This document shows, in pieces, positions 17,705 through 26,500 of a DNA stretch of 64,000 nucleotides. A program made the position numbers and the translations under genes. The DNA lies in assembly GCF_004798665.1 (NCBI RefSeq), contig NZ_CP039292.1, forward strand, positions 682,001 to 746,000, read 5' to 3'. The stretch comes from Actinomyces procaprae. GTDB lineage: Bacteria > Actinomycetota > Actinomycetes > Actinomycetales > Actinomycetaceae. Below the pieces are notes generated by a model. It was not told where the DNA came from. It saw only the letters and a list, made by a program, of their open reading frames with translations, and searched no databases. Numbering within the stretch: the stretch's first letter is position 1; each line of letters begins with the position of its first letter.

Positions 17705-19057
17705 GTGAGCAGCACCTTCGAGTCACTGAAGTTTCACAACTATCGGATCTGGTTCTTCGCCGCGCTCGTGGCCAACACCGGCACCTGGATGCAGCGCGTG
17801 GCCCAGGATTGGCTGGTGCTGCGGATCCTGACCGATGACTCCGCCTCCGCCACGGGCATCACGACGGCGCTCCAGTTCCTGCCCGCCATGCTGTTCAGCG
17901 CCCACGCCGGGCTGATCGCGGACCGCGTCGACCAGCGCAAGTTCCTGATCGTCACTCAATGCGCGATGGGTGTGGTCTCACTGGCGCTTGCCGTGGACGT
18001 GCTCGCGGGCCACGCGGCGCTGTGGCACGTGTACCTCGCCGCCTTCGCCACGGGACTGGCCTCCGCGTACGACGCCCCGGCGCGGCAGATCTTCGTGGCC
18101 CGCATGGTGCCAGCAGAGAACCTGGCCAACGCCGTCGGGCTGAACTCGGCCTCATTCAACGCCGCGCGACTCCTGGGCCCCGCGGCCAGTGGCCTGGTGA
18201 TCGCCTGGATCGGCCCCGGCTGGGTGTTCCTGGTCAACGCCCTGACCTTCCTGTTCCCGGCGCTCGCCCTGGCCACCATGCGCCTGACCGAGCTGTACGA
18301 CGTCCCGCGCGCGAAGCGCGCCAAGGGACAGCTGCGTGCGGGCCTGGCCTACATTCGCCATCGCACCGACATCATCGTCATCATCGCGGTGATCTCGGTG
18401 GTCTCAATGTTCACCCTCAACTTCCAGGTGACGATGGCGGCCATGGTGCGCTCCACCTTCGACATGGAGTCCGACGCCTACGGCACCGTCTCATCCGTCT
18501 TCGCCGTCGGTTCTCTCGCCGGCGCCCTGTGGGCGGCGCGCCGCAAGTCGCCGCGCGTGCGCACCCTGGTGGTGGCCTCCTTCTTCCTGGGAGTGTTCAC
18601 GATCCTGATGGCGCTCACGCCCAACTACCAGCTCTTCGCGGTTTCGACGATCCCGGTGGGGCTGTGCGTGCTCACGGTGCTCACCAGCGCGAACCAGACG
18701 GTCCAGCTCAATACGGAGCCGGCCATGCGGGGACGCGTGATGAGCATCTACATGATGTTCTTCCTCGGCACCACACCGGTCGGCGCCCCGATCATGGGGT
18801 GGGTGTCGGACCAGTGGGGGCCGCGCGTCTCAATCCTGGCCGGCGGCATCGCCGCGGTTGCCGCAGCCGTCGTCGCCGGCATCTGGGCGCGGCGTCACTG
18901 GCACATCGACTTCGCCTACTCCTCCACCCGCCCGTTCCTGGCCACGATCGGCCCGCGCGAGCGAGCCGGCCTGGGTGAGGCGGAGGGGGCCGCGGGCACG
19001 GACGCCGACGCACCCGGCGCAGGCCAGGACCGCGACCCTGGCACCGGCTCCCACTGA
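17705..19057 (+). CDS. MFS transporter, MFS_3 (EntS-like) type
   Basis: 450 residues from GTG 17705 (SSTFESLKFHNYRIWFF is the usual start of this family). An upstream GTG at 17606 would add 33 non-conserved residues. About 12 helices; typical motifs are GTWMQRVAQDWLVL, FLPAMLFSAHAGLIADRVD and SAYDAPARQIFVARMVP. Members export siderophores, drugs or unknown small molecules. The next gene is a DtxR-type metalloregulator, 129 bp downstream on the same strand, so a link to metal homeostasis is possible but not shown, since no DtxR box was found. The C-terminus is a disordered Ala/Gly/Asp tail. Confidence 0.88.
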   Translation: MSSTFESLKFHNYRIWFFAALVANTGTWMQRVAQDWLVLRILTDDSASATGITTALQFLPAMLFSAHAGLIADRVDQRKFLIVTQCAMGVVSLALAVDVLAGHAALWHVYLAAFATGLASAYDAPARQIFVARMVPAENLANAVGLNSASFNAARLLGPAASGLVIAWIGPGWVFLVNALTFLFPALALATMRLTELYDVPRAKRAKGQLRAGLAYIRHRTDIIVIIAVISVVSMFTLNFQVTMAAMVRSTFDMESDAYGTVSSVFAVGSLAGALWAARRKSPRVRTLVVASFFLGVFTILMALTPNYQLFAVSTIPVGLCVLTVLTSANQTVQLNTEPAMRGRVMSIYMMFFLGTTPVGAPIMGWVSDQWGPRVSILAGGIAAVAAAVVAGIWARRHWHIDFAYSSTRPFLATIGPRERAGLGEAEGAAGTDADAPGAGQDRDPGTGSH

Positions 19058-19186
19058 CGTCGGCGACCGGGGCTGGTGGCCTCGGACACGGACGCCGATA
19101 TCCTGTACGCGCACGTGCGTACGCGTCGGCCGTCGGCCGCGGGCGACCGTGCCGCATTGGGTAGCGGCCACCGGAGGAGACACCAG

Positions 19187-19864
19187 ATGAGTGGGCTAAT
19201 CGACACTACCGAGATGTACCTCAAGTCCGTGTACGAACTTGAGGAAGATGGCGTGCTCCCACTGCGAGCACGGATCGTGGAGCGGCTGGGGCACTCCGGG
19301 CCGACGGTCTCCCAGACGGTTGCGCGCATGGAGCGAAGCGGGCTCATCTGGGTTGCCGACGACCGCTCCTTGCAGCTCACGGATGAGGGGCGGCGCCGGG
19401 CCACTGAGGTTATTCGCAAACACCGCCTTGCTGAAAGGCTGCTGCTGGACGTGATCGGAGTCGACCGCAGACTCGTTCACGAAGAGGCCTGCCGCTGGGA
19501 GCACGTGATGAGTGAACAGGTCGAGGACCGTCTGGCGGTGATTCTCGACGACGTCTCGGCCGATCCCTTCGGCAATCCGATTCCGGAGCGGGCATCGGCG
19601 CTCCCGGCCCCCGCGGCCGACGAGATCAGCGCCGAGCGGCTGGTCCGCGACGGCCGCTCGGAGGCCGTCATCTCACGCGTGGGCGAGCCCATTCAGGCCG
19701 AGGCCGACCTGATCGTCCGCTTCGAGGACGCCGGTATACGCGCGGGCGTGCCGGTCCGGCTGACCTCGACGGTCGGCGGCATCCGGGTCACCCGCCGGGA
19801 CGACGACGCCGCCTCACTCCTGCTGCAGGGCTCCCTCACCCGGCACCTCTTCCTCAAGCGCTGA
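19187..19864 (+). CDS. DtxR/IdeR-family iron-dependent repressor
   Basis: 225 residues with GGAGGAGA just upstream of ATG 19187. The N-terminal winged helix contains LGHSGPTVSQTVARMERSGL. Every metal ligand of diphtheria DtxR is present at the same number: Met10, Cys102, Glu105 and His106 (site 2), and His79, Glu83 and His98 (ancillary site). The spacing identity makes Fe(II) the most likely co-repressor, Mn(II) being the alternative. A C-terminal SH3-like FeoA domain (about 150-225) completes the full-length form. No partner operon is visible in the window. Very secure family call. Confidence 0.95.
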   Translation: MSGLIDTTEMYLKSVYELEEDGVLPLRARIVERLGHSGPTVSQTVARMERSGLIWVADDRSLQLTDEGRRRATEVIRKHRLAERLLLDVIGVDRRLVHEEACRWEHVMSEQVEDRLAVILDDVSADPFGNPIPERASALPAPAADEISAERLVRDGRSEAVISRVGEPIQAEADLIVRFEDAGIRAGVPVRLTSTVGGIRVTRRDDDAASLLLQGSLTRHLFLKR

Positions 19865-20050
19865 CTGACGCCCCCGGCTCGGTGACGTCGTCGGCGCAAC
19901 GCTCGACGGCGCCACCCATTCCTGTGCGCCTAAGGCCGATCGCCTGGGCGGTCCTGGCGTGGGAGATTCCACAGTGCATGAGGTAGGGGAGAAGTCCCCA
20001 GTGTCGCTAGATTGGGGGGCGCGGCCAGCACTCTGGTCGCAGAGCGACGC
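19865..20050. other. Intergenic segment before the first riboswitch
   Basis: No gene is seen. It must contain the promoter of the first NlpC/P60 transcript; CTAGATTGG near 20006-20014 offers a weak -10 (TAGATT), without a convincing -35. Confidence 0.4.
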
Positions 20051-20222
20051 GCAGAGCCTAAGCCTGCCGGTGCGGGTCGCCTCCCCACAGACTGTTCTTC
20101 GGCAGGCCCGGGGGAACCACTTCTCCGGCCGTAACGTCCCACAGGGCGCGGCCTCGGGGTGAAGCCCGCGTGACGCGGGCCGGGCGTCTCCCGCCCGAAC
20201 CCGACAGCTAACCTCGGAGGCT
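20051..20222 (+). promoter_or_regulatory. ydaO/yuaA-type (c-di-AMP) riboswitch 1
   Basis: The ydaO consensus is recognisable: CCGGGGGAACCA at 20108-20119, GGGGTGAAGCCCGCG from 20157, a GC hairpin, then CCGAACCCGACAGCTAACCT ending near 20213. The terminal helix is CCTGCC (20063-20068) with GGCAGG (20101-20106), plus AGCCT with the 3' AGGCT. The class senses cyclic di-AMP and in actinobacteria usually precedes NlpC/P60 or Rpf wall-hydrolase genes. It ends 15 nt before the TTG start. Confidence 0.88.
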
Positions 20223-20237
20223 CCGCAGGAGAATCCA

Positions 20238-20996
20238 TTGACTACAAATGTCAAGGCCCGTCACCGCAAGGCCGCCCGTCCGCTGACCCCGCTGTCGGAG
20301 GCGGCGCCCATCGCCCGCCGCGGACTCGCCGTCGCCGCCTCGTCCGGGCTCGCACTGACGATGATCGCCTCCGGTGCCAACGCGGCAGGTGAGGATGCCG
20401 AGGCCGGCGCTTCCGCCGGCGCGCTTGCTGACGCCGGCGTGGCGGCACTGGCCAATGACGCGCGCGAGGTGGTTACCACCAACGCGGCAATCGCGGCCGG
20501 CGCCACCTCGGAGTGGAGCTCGGACGTCGTCGAGGCCGCCGCCGTTACGGCCACCGCACCGGTGGTCGAGGAGGTCGCTGAGGAGGACGACGCCGATTCC
20601 GCCGCTGACGCGAACGCGGCCACCGAGGCGGATGAGAGCGCCGCGGAGGTCGTATCCGCCGGCGCCTCCTCCGGGCAGGGCATGGTCGCGCTGGCCATGC
20701 AGTACGTCGGAACCCCCTATGTGTGGGGCGCCTCCGGTCCCTCCGCCTTCGACTGCTCCGGGCTGGTGTCGTACGTCTACGGCCAGTACGGCATCAGCAT
20801 CCCCCACCAGTCCGGTCAGATCCGGGCAATCGGCACGCCGATCTCCGCGGCCGAGGCACAGCCCGGTGACATCCTGTGGTGGTCGGGGCACGTGGCCCTC
20901 TACGCAGGTGATGGGATGATGGTGGACGCCTCGCCGTCAACGGGCGTGTCCTACCACGCCGTCTACTCCGGGGCGACCTACCTGCGCGTCGGCTGA
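20238..20996 (+). CDS. Secreted NlpC/P60 cell-wall endopeptidase, paralogue 1
   Basis: 252 residues from a TTG start (AGGAGAATCCA ribosome-binding site; the frame and paralogue alignment support it). The export signal contains ARRGLAVAASSGLALTMIAS, cleaved near ANAA. A Glu/Ala-rich linker follows, then an NlpC/P60 domain from about residue 150: catalytic Cys in FDCSGLV and His in GHVALYAG. The enzyme should cut peptide cross-links or stem peptides in peptidoglycan. A ydaO riboswitch lies in its leader, so c-di-AMP probably turns it off. Its paralogue follows at 21385 with a second riboswitch. Confidence 0.93.
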   Translation: MTTNVKARHRKAARPLTPLSEAAPIARRGLAVAASSGLALTMIASGANAAGEDAEAGASAGALADAGVAALANDAREVVTTNAAIAAGATSEWSSDVVEAAAVTATAPVVEEVAEEDDADSAADANAATEADESAAEVVSAGASSGQGMVALAMQYVGTPYVWGASGPSAFDCSGLVSYVYGQYGISIPHQSGQIRAIGTPISAAEAQPGDILWWSGHVALYAGDGMMVDASPSTGVSYHAVYSGATYLRVG

Positions 20997-21013
20997 CCGC
21001 CGTCGGCCCGCTC

Positions 21014-21045
21014 GCGCCCCGCCCCCGGTCCTGGGAGCGGGGCGC
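21014..21045 (+). terminator. Hairpin after NlpC/P60 paralogue 1
   Basis: GCGCCCCGC and GCGGGGCGC form a perfect 9-bp stem with a 14-nt loop, 17 nt after the stop. It separates the two NlpC/P60 transcription units. Confidence 0.65.
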
Positions 21046-21132
21046 TGTGCATGTCCGGCAAGGCGCTGACCTGGGGTTCTGTCCACCGCAGTCCCGTGTG
21101 CCACTTGTCACGGCGGTGTGTGTGATCTCCCC

Positions 21133-21162
21133 GTGACGGCTCCGGGGAACTTCGGGTAACGT
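21133..21162 (+). promoter_or_regulatory. Likely promoter of the second riboswitch transcript
   Basis: GTGACG (21133-21138) and TAACGT (21157-21162) are 18 bp apart. The start would fall about 30 nt before the riboswitch. The GGTAACGTG context resembles the GGTAGCGTG of the first rpf promoter in this window. Confidence 0.45.
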
Positions 21163-21198
21163 GTTCACCGTTGCGGAGCTCAATGGCCGCGACGCTGA

Positions 21199-21364
21199 GA
21201 GCGAGGCTCAATCCTGCCGCTCGGTCTCGGTTGTCATATCCCACATACATGGCAGGAACGGGGGAACCAAACGCGGTCCCGGCGCAGCCGGGGCCTTGGG
21301 GTGAAGCCCGCGCGATGCGGGCCGGGCGTCTCCAGTCCGAACCCGACAGCTCACCTCGTAGGCA
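21199..21364 (+). promoter_or_regulatory. ydaO/yuaA-type (c-di-AMP) riboswitch 2
   Basis: Same architecture as riboswitch 1: GCGAGGCT and CCTGCC (21201-21218), GGCAGG then ACGGGGGAACCA (21251-21268), GGGGTGAAGCCCGCG from 21298, and CCGAACCCGACAGCTCACCT ending near 21356, closed by CGTAGGC. The 3' half is nearly identical to the first copy while the 5' half has diverged, so the two arose by duplication with their genes. Confidence 0.88.
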
Positions 21365-21384
21365 TCTCAGAGGAGAACCACTAC

Positions 21385-22182
21385 ATGACAACACGCACCT
21401 CGGCTCGGCATCGTAAGGCTGCTCGTCCGCTGACTCCGATGACTTCTGTGGCCCCGGTTGCCCGTCGTGGCTTCGCGGTTGCTGCATCCTCCGGTCTCGC
21501 GCTCGGCATGATCGCCTCCGGCGCTTCGGCCGCTAACACGAATGAGGCGGCGCAGTCCGCCGGCTCCCTCGAGACTCAGGGCGTGGGTGTGCTCGCCGCC
21601 GAGGCGCGCACCGTCGTCTCCACGAATGAGGCAGTGCAGGTCGCACAGTCCGTCACCGTCCCCAGCGACGTTGAGACCGTGGACGCCCCGACCGCCGAGG
21701 CCCCCGTGGTAGAGGTCGAGGAGGAGACGGAGGCAGAGGCGGAGGTCACCGCGGAGGCGGAGGCCGTCGTCGAGACCGCCAATGCGGACAGCACCACGGA
21801 TGCCGAGCAGTCCGTCGCCCCGGTGAGCACCGCGGCCGCGAACCCCTCCGGCTCCTCGGTCGTGTCCATCGCGATGCAGTACACGGGCATGGCCTACATC
21901 TGGGGCTCCAACTCCCCGGCCAACGGCGGCTTCGACTGCTCCGGGCTGGTCCAGTACGTCTACTCCCAGGTCGGCATCTCGCTGCCCCGCACCTCCTACG
22001 CCCAGGGCGCCTCCGGCACGATCGTGTCCGCTGCGGAGGCGCAGCCCGGCGACATCGTCTACTACGGCGGCCACGTCGGCATCTACGCCGGCGGCGGCAT
22101 GATGATTGACGCGGGGACCCCCGCCACGGGCGTCTCCTACCGGGCCGTTTACGGCTCGCCGCAGTACGTGCGCGTCGGCTGA
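21385..22182 (+). CDS. Secreted NlpC/P60 cell-wall endopeptidase, paralogue 2
   Basis: 265 residues from ATG 21385 (AGAGGAG upstream). The first 50 residues are close to paralogue 1 (both contain ARHRKAARPLTP and ARRGxAVAASSGLAL), the linker is Glu/Val-rich and unrelated in detail, and the catalytic domain again has FDCSGLV and GHVGIYAGGG. Substrates are probably peptidoglycan stem peptides. It has its own riboswitch and terminator, so it can be tuned apart from its neighbour. A tandem gene duplication with divergent linkers is the simplest history. Confidence 0.93.
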   Translation: MTTRTSARHRKAARPLTPMTSVAPVARRGFAVAASSGLALGMIASGASAANTNEAAQSAGSLETQGVGVLAAEARTVVSTNEAVQVAQSVTVPSDVETVDAPTAEAPVVEVEEETEAEAEVTAEAEAVVETANADSTTDAEQSVAPVSTAAANPSGSSVVSIAMQYTGMAYIWGSNSPANGGFDCSGLVQYVYSQVGISLPRTSYAQGASGTIVSAAEAQPGDIVYYGGHVGIYAGGGMMIDAGTPATGVSYRAVYGSPQYVRVG

Positions 22183-22205
22183 GTACACGACATCCCGCTC
22201 CACCG

Positions 22206-22243
22206 CGTGGGGGCGACCGGTCAGCAGGCCGGCAGCCCCCACG
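22206..22243 (+). terminator. Hairpin terminator after NlpC/P60 paralogue 2
   Basis: CGTGGGGGC pairs perfectly with GCCCCCACG (9 bp) around a 20-nt loop, followed by TGCTATTTTG, which offers a short T-run. Confidence 0.7.
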
Positions 22244-22257
22244 TGCTATTTTGAAAA

Positions 22258-22273
22258 CGTGTTTTGGAACACG
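22258..22273 (+). promoter_or_regulatory. Inverted repeat upstream of the universal stress protein gene
   Basis: CGTGTT TTGG AACACG is a perfect 6-bp dyad with a 4-nt centre in an AT-rich stretch of otherwise GC-rich DNA. It is 63 bp before the ATG and is a candidate operator; no regulator is assigned. Confidence 0.4.
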
Positions 22274-22335
22274 CCCGCACACGGGGCAGAATGAGTGTGG
22301 TCGAGTACTCGACGCTCGCAGAAAGGGGCACACCC

Positions 22336-23277
22336 ATGGCCGAAGACAAGGTCGTCCTCGTCGGAGTTGACGGCTCACCCGAATCCCTGGAGGCGGTCGA
22401 CTGGGCGGTCGACCGCGCCGCCTGCAACGGCTGGCGCGTTCACATCTTGTGCGCCTACTCCCTGCCCTCCTTCACTACAGCCTCGCTTGACGGCGGCTAT
22501 GCCGCCCTGGACGACTCGGCGGTTCGCGCAGGTGCCGAGGCGGTTGTCAACGAGGCCGTTGCCCGCGCGCAGGGGCGCGGTGTGACGGTGACCAGTTCCC
22601 TGGAGACCGGTGACCCCGCCGGCGTGCTGGTGGACCTGTCGGCCGATGCCGCGCTCGCCGTCGTCGGCACCCGTGGCGGTGGCGGCTTCGCCGACCGTCT
22701 GCTCGGCACGGTCTCCTCGGCGCTGCCGGCGCACAGCCGCTGCCCCGCAGTCGTGGTTCCGCGCCACACGGAGGGCTCCGCCTTCACGCCGGTGCGCCGC
22801 ATCGTGGTCGGCGTGGACGGCTCCGACTCCGCCCGCAAGGCGCTGAAGTGGGCGGTGCGTGAGGCCGAGGCCTGGGGCGCCGAGCTGACCGCCATTGCCG
22901 CCGTACCCATGGCGTCGGGCGCCGGCGCCCTCGCCTGGCTGCCGGCGGCGGTGGACCGCGAACAGGTCCTCACCGATGTCCGCTCCGGACTGGACCGGGC
23001 CATCGCCGAGGCCACCGAGGGTCACCCCGACGTGGTGGTGCGCCGTCACGCCCTCGACGGCAACGCCGCCGAGCTGATGTCCGAGTTCTCCACCGCCGTC
23101 GACCTGGTGGTGGTGGGATCCCGGGGCCGGGGCGGCTTCTCCGGGCTGCTGCTCGGATCCGTCAGCCAGGGGGTGCTGTCGCACGCGTCCTGCCCCGTCA
23201 TGGTCGTGCCCGCACGCACCCGGGACGACGACATCCGCGTGGGCCGCACTCAGACCACTCCCTGGTCCCGCGCCTGA
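22336..23277 (+). CDS. Universal stress protein with two Usp domains
   Basis: 313 residues. Two tandem UspA folds (about 5-145 and 155-300) begin with VVLVGVDGSPES and IVVGVDGSDSA. Each carries the ATP-binding loop G-2x-G-9x-G(S/T): VGTRGGGGFADRLLGTVS and VGSRGRGGFSGLLLGSVS. ATP-binding tandem Usp proteins are common in actinobacteria as stress or dormancy factors, without a known enzymatic activity. ATG 22336 follows GAAAGGGG at 10 nt. Single-gene unit bounded by terminator hairpins on both sides. Confidence 0.93.
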   Translation: MAEDKVVLVGVDGSPESLEAVDWAVDRAACNGWRVHILCAYSLPSFTTASLDGGYAALDDSAVRAGAEAVVNEAVARAQGRGVTVTSSLETGDPAGVLVDLSADAALAVVGTRGGGGFADRLLGTVSSALPAHSRCPAVVVPRHTEGSAFTPVRRIVVGVDGSDSARKALKWAVREAEAWGAELTAIAAVPMASGAGALAWLPAAVDREQVLTDVRSGLDRAIAEATEGHPDVVVRRHALDGNAAELMSEFSTAVDLVVVGSRGRGGFSGLLLGSVSQGVLSHASCPVMVVPARTRDDDIRVGRTQTTPWSRA

Positions 23278-23293
23278 CCGGTATCGGGGCGGC

Positions 23294-23318
23294 GGGCGGC
23301 GGCACTCGGCCGCCGCCC
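23294..23318 (+). terminator. Hairpin terminator after the universal stress protein gene
   Basis: GGGCGGCGG and CCGCCGCCC form a 9-bp stem with a 7-nt loop, 17 nt past the stop. No T-tract follows. Confidence 0.65.
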
Positions 23319-23374
23319 GGCGCCGTAGCCGGGCACGGTGCACGATCGGGTAGTATCGCAGCCGTCCTCAGCCG

Positions 23375-23447
23375 GCCCTCGTAGCTCAGGGGATAGAGCA
23401 CCGCTCTCCTAAAGCGGGTGTCGCGCGTTCGAATCGCGCCGGGGGCA
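23375..23447 (+). tRNA. tRNA-Arg (anticodon CCT)
   Basis: The cloverleaf can be drawn in full: acceptor GCCCTCG with CGGGGGC, D-arm GCTC AGGGGATA GAGC, anticodon loop CTCCTAA with anticodon CCT, and T-arm GCGCG TTCGAAT CGCGC. The discriminator base is A. CCA is not encoded. It reads AGG codons. Confidence 0.96.
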
Positions 23448-23537
23448 CTGTAACCGTTGCACGGTCCAGGCGCAGATGCCCGACTTCTCGGTGCGTCGGC
23501 GCCGTCCCGGGCGGAGGGACGGATATCGTGAGGCGAT

Positions 23538-26500
23538 ATGACGCCTTCACTGTTCTCTTTGGGCCGCGGCCGGCGCGACGCCGGCCCTCAGCCGCGTGAC
23601 CCCGAGGGTGCAGATCTGCCCGCCGAGCCCGCTCCCGCTCAGTCCGCGGAGGCGGACCCCGTTCCCTCGATGGATGCCGAGCGGCGGGACCGTATCGAGG
23701 CCGCGCTCGACTGCTGGCGTCAGGAGCTCGCCGACCTGGGCGGCACCTCCAGTCTTGACGCGTTCTCCGATCGCGACGGCATCGTCGACCTCACTGCGGC
23801 GCATCCCTCGGGGCTGGCTCAGTTGTACGCGGGTCGGCCCACGCACCTGGGAAGCCTGGTGAGGGAGCGGGTCGCCCTGGGCATCGCCAGGCAGTCCCTG
23901 CGCGAGTTGGCGGGGCGCACCGACCAGCTGTCCCGGAGCTTCGGCGTCGCCCCGGTCTACCTGGCCATCGGCGTGGCCGGCTGGACGGAGCCGGTCACCG
24001 ACCCGAAGGATGCCGAGGTGCCCGCAGGGGAGGGCTCGGCCGCTCCCGGCGGCGCCGTCGCGGAGACCGCGCCGACGGCCGTGCGTACCGTCAGCGCCCC
24101 CGTGCTGCTGCGACCGGTACGCCTGTCCAGCGCCGGTGCGGACGCCTCCCTCACCCTCGACCGCTCGATCGAGGTCAACCCCGTCCTGACTCGGGCGTTG
24201 CGTAGGCACGGCTGCGCCGCTGATGTGAACGTAGTCGCGCGGACCACCCTGGCCGACGAGGGCTTCACCCCGCGCGATGCCCTCAGCACCATCGGCTCCC
24301 TCGGGCGCGAGTACCTGCCCGGATTCGAGATCCACGAGCGACTGGTGGTCGGCGCCTTCGTGCACCCCGGCCAGGCCCTGGTGGAGGACTTCGACGCCAC
24401 CATTGAGCGGGCACGCGCCTCCGCCCTCGTGGCGGCCCTGGCCGGCGACGGCGAGGCCCGTGCCGCCCTCGACGTCCCCCTGCCCCAACCCGATCGGACC
24501 GATAGGGCGCCCGAGCGTGAGCGCGGTGTGGGAGACCTGGACCCCGCTCAGCTGGACGCCGTTGAAGCGGTCGGCTCAGGTGCCTCCCTGCTCCTGGACG
24601 CCCCTCCGGGATCCGATGTCGCCGCCACGCTCGCGGCGATCATGGCGGATGCCGCCGCCCTGGGACGCACTGTCCTGCACGTCCCGGCGACCAGCGCCGA
24701 CGGGCATGCGGTTGCGGACGCCCTGCGCGAGCTCGGGCTGGGCTCCATCGTGCTGGACCTGACCGAGGACCCGGCGTGGCGTCGCCACGCCGCCGAGGAC
24801 ATCAAGGCGTCCATGGGGGTGACCGTCCCCGATCTGGACGTCACCGCCGTCGTCGGCATGCGCAGCCGACTGACCTCCGTACGTGAGAAGCTCTCCCGCT
24901 ACGTGACCGCACTGCACCGGCAGCGCGCCCCCTGGGACGTCTCCGCCTACAACGCCCTCCAGCGGCTCGCCGAGCTCACCTCCGGCAGGGTGCGCGCCCG
25001 CACCAGTGCGCGCGTGGCCCCCGGACGCCTGGAGCACCTGGATGCCGCCGGCCGTGAGCGCGGCGCGGAGCTGCTTCGCAGGGCACACGCGCTGGGACTG
25101 TTCACGAGCGCGCTGGCGGACTCCGCCTGGAACGGGATGGCGGTTGCCGACGTCGACGAGGCGACCGATGCACTGGCGCGCCTGACCCGGCTGGCCGATG
25201 AGCTTCTGCCCGCGGTCCGGGAGCAGGCGGGTGCGGCGGCCGATTCCACCGGCATCACCCGGGCGGACACGCTCGCCCAGTGGTGCGAGCAGCTGGAGAT
25301 GCTCGATGGCGTGCGCGATTCCTTGGACGTCTTCCTCCCGGAGGTATTTGAGCGCTCCGCCGCAGACATGGTCATCGCGACCGCCTCCAAGCAGTGGCGG
25401 CAGGACCACAGTGTGGAGATGGGGCGTTCCACCCGGCGCCGCTTCATCAAGCAGGCCAAGGATCTCGTGCGTCCCGGTCGGGAGGTCGCCGACCTGCACG
25501 GGGAGCTGGTCAAGGTGCAGCAGCGCCGTGACGTGTGGCGCCGCTACGACCCCGATGGCGGCTGGCCACGACTGCCGCAGGGACTGGACGAGATGCAGCG
25601 CGTGGCCGCGCGCGCGCGCGATGCCGTCACCGCGCTGCAACCCGTCATTGGTGCGGGTGCCTCGCTGATGGAGCTGCCGCTGACCGAGCTGGAGGAGCGC
25701 TCCCGCGTCCTGGCGGCCGACGATGTCACGGTCCACAAGCTCCCGGAGATCAACCGGGTGGCCACCGCCCTGGATGACTTGGGGCTCACCCCGCTGCTGG
25801 ATGACCTGGCGGCCCGGAACGTCGAGCCCGAGCAGATCGAGGATGAGCTCACCTACTGCTGGTGGTCCTCGCTGCTGGCGCAGATCATGCGGGAGGACCC
25901 CGACCTGGGCGGGCTCGACGCGGGTGCCCTGAGCGACCTGGCGGTATCGCTGCGCGAGCTTGACGCCGCGCAGTCCGACTCGCTGTCCGGCCCGGTGGCG
26001 CAGGCCTGTGCCCGGCGCGTCCGGGCGGCCGTGGACGCCGACAAGGATGCCGCCCGCAGCCTGTACCGGGCGCTGTCCCTTCAGGAGGGGACGTCGCTGC
26101 GCGATGTCATCGCCGCCCATCCCATCGCCATGGTCGCCAAACCGGTGTGGATCATTCCGCCCACCCTGGTGCCGCAGGTGTTCCCCGCCGACGCCGTCGT
26201 CGACCTGGCGATCCTGGACGCCTCGACGAATGTCCCGGTATCGCGGGTCATCCCCGCATTCGTGCGTGCCGAGCAGGTACTCGTCGTCGGGGACCCGCGG
26301 CGCTCGTCGTCCGGGCTGGCGGCCGAACTCGGTCCGCTGCTGCCGCAGGTGACGCTGCCCACGGGCCGCAACACGTTGGACGCGGAGATCGCCGCGTTCC
26401 TCGCCGCGAACGGCTACGGCGACGTCGTGGAGGCGGTCCCGGCCCCGCCCGGGCGCTCCCGCCTGTCACTGGAGCTGGTCGATGGGCGCGGCATGCCCGC

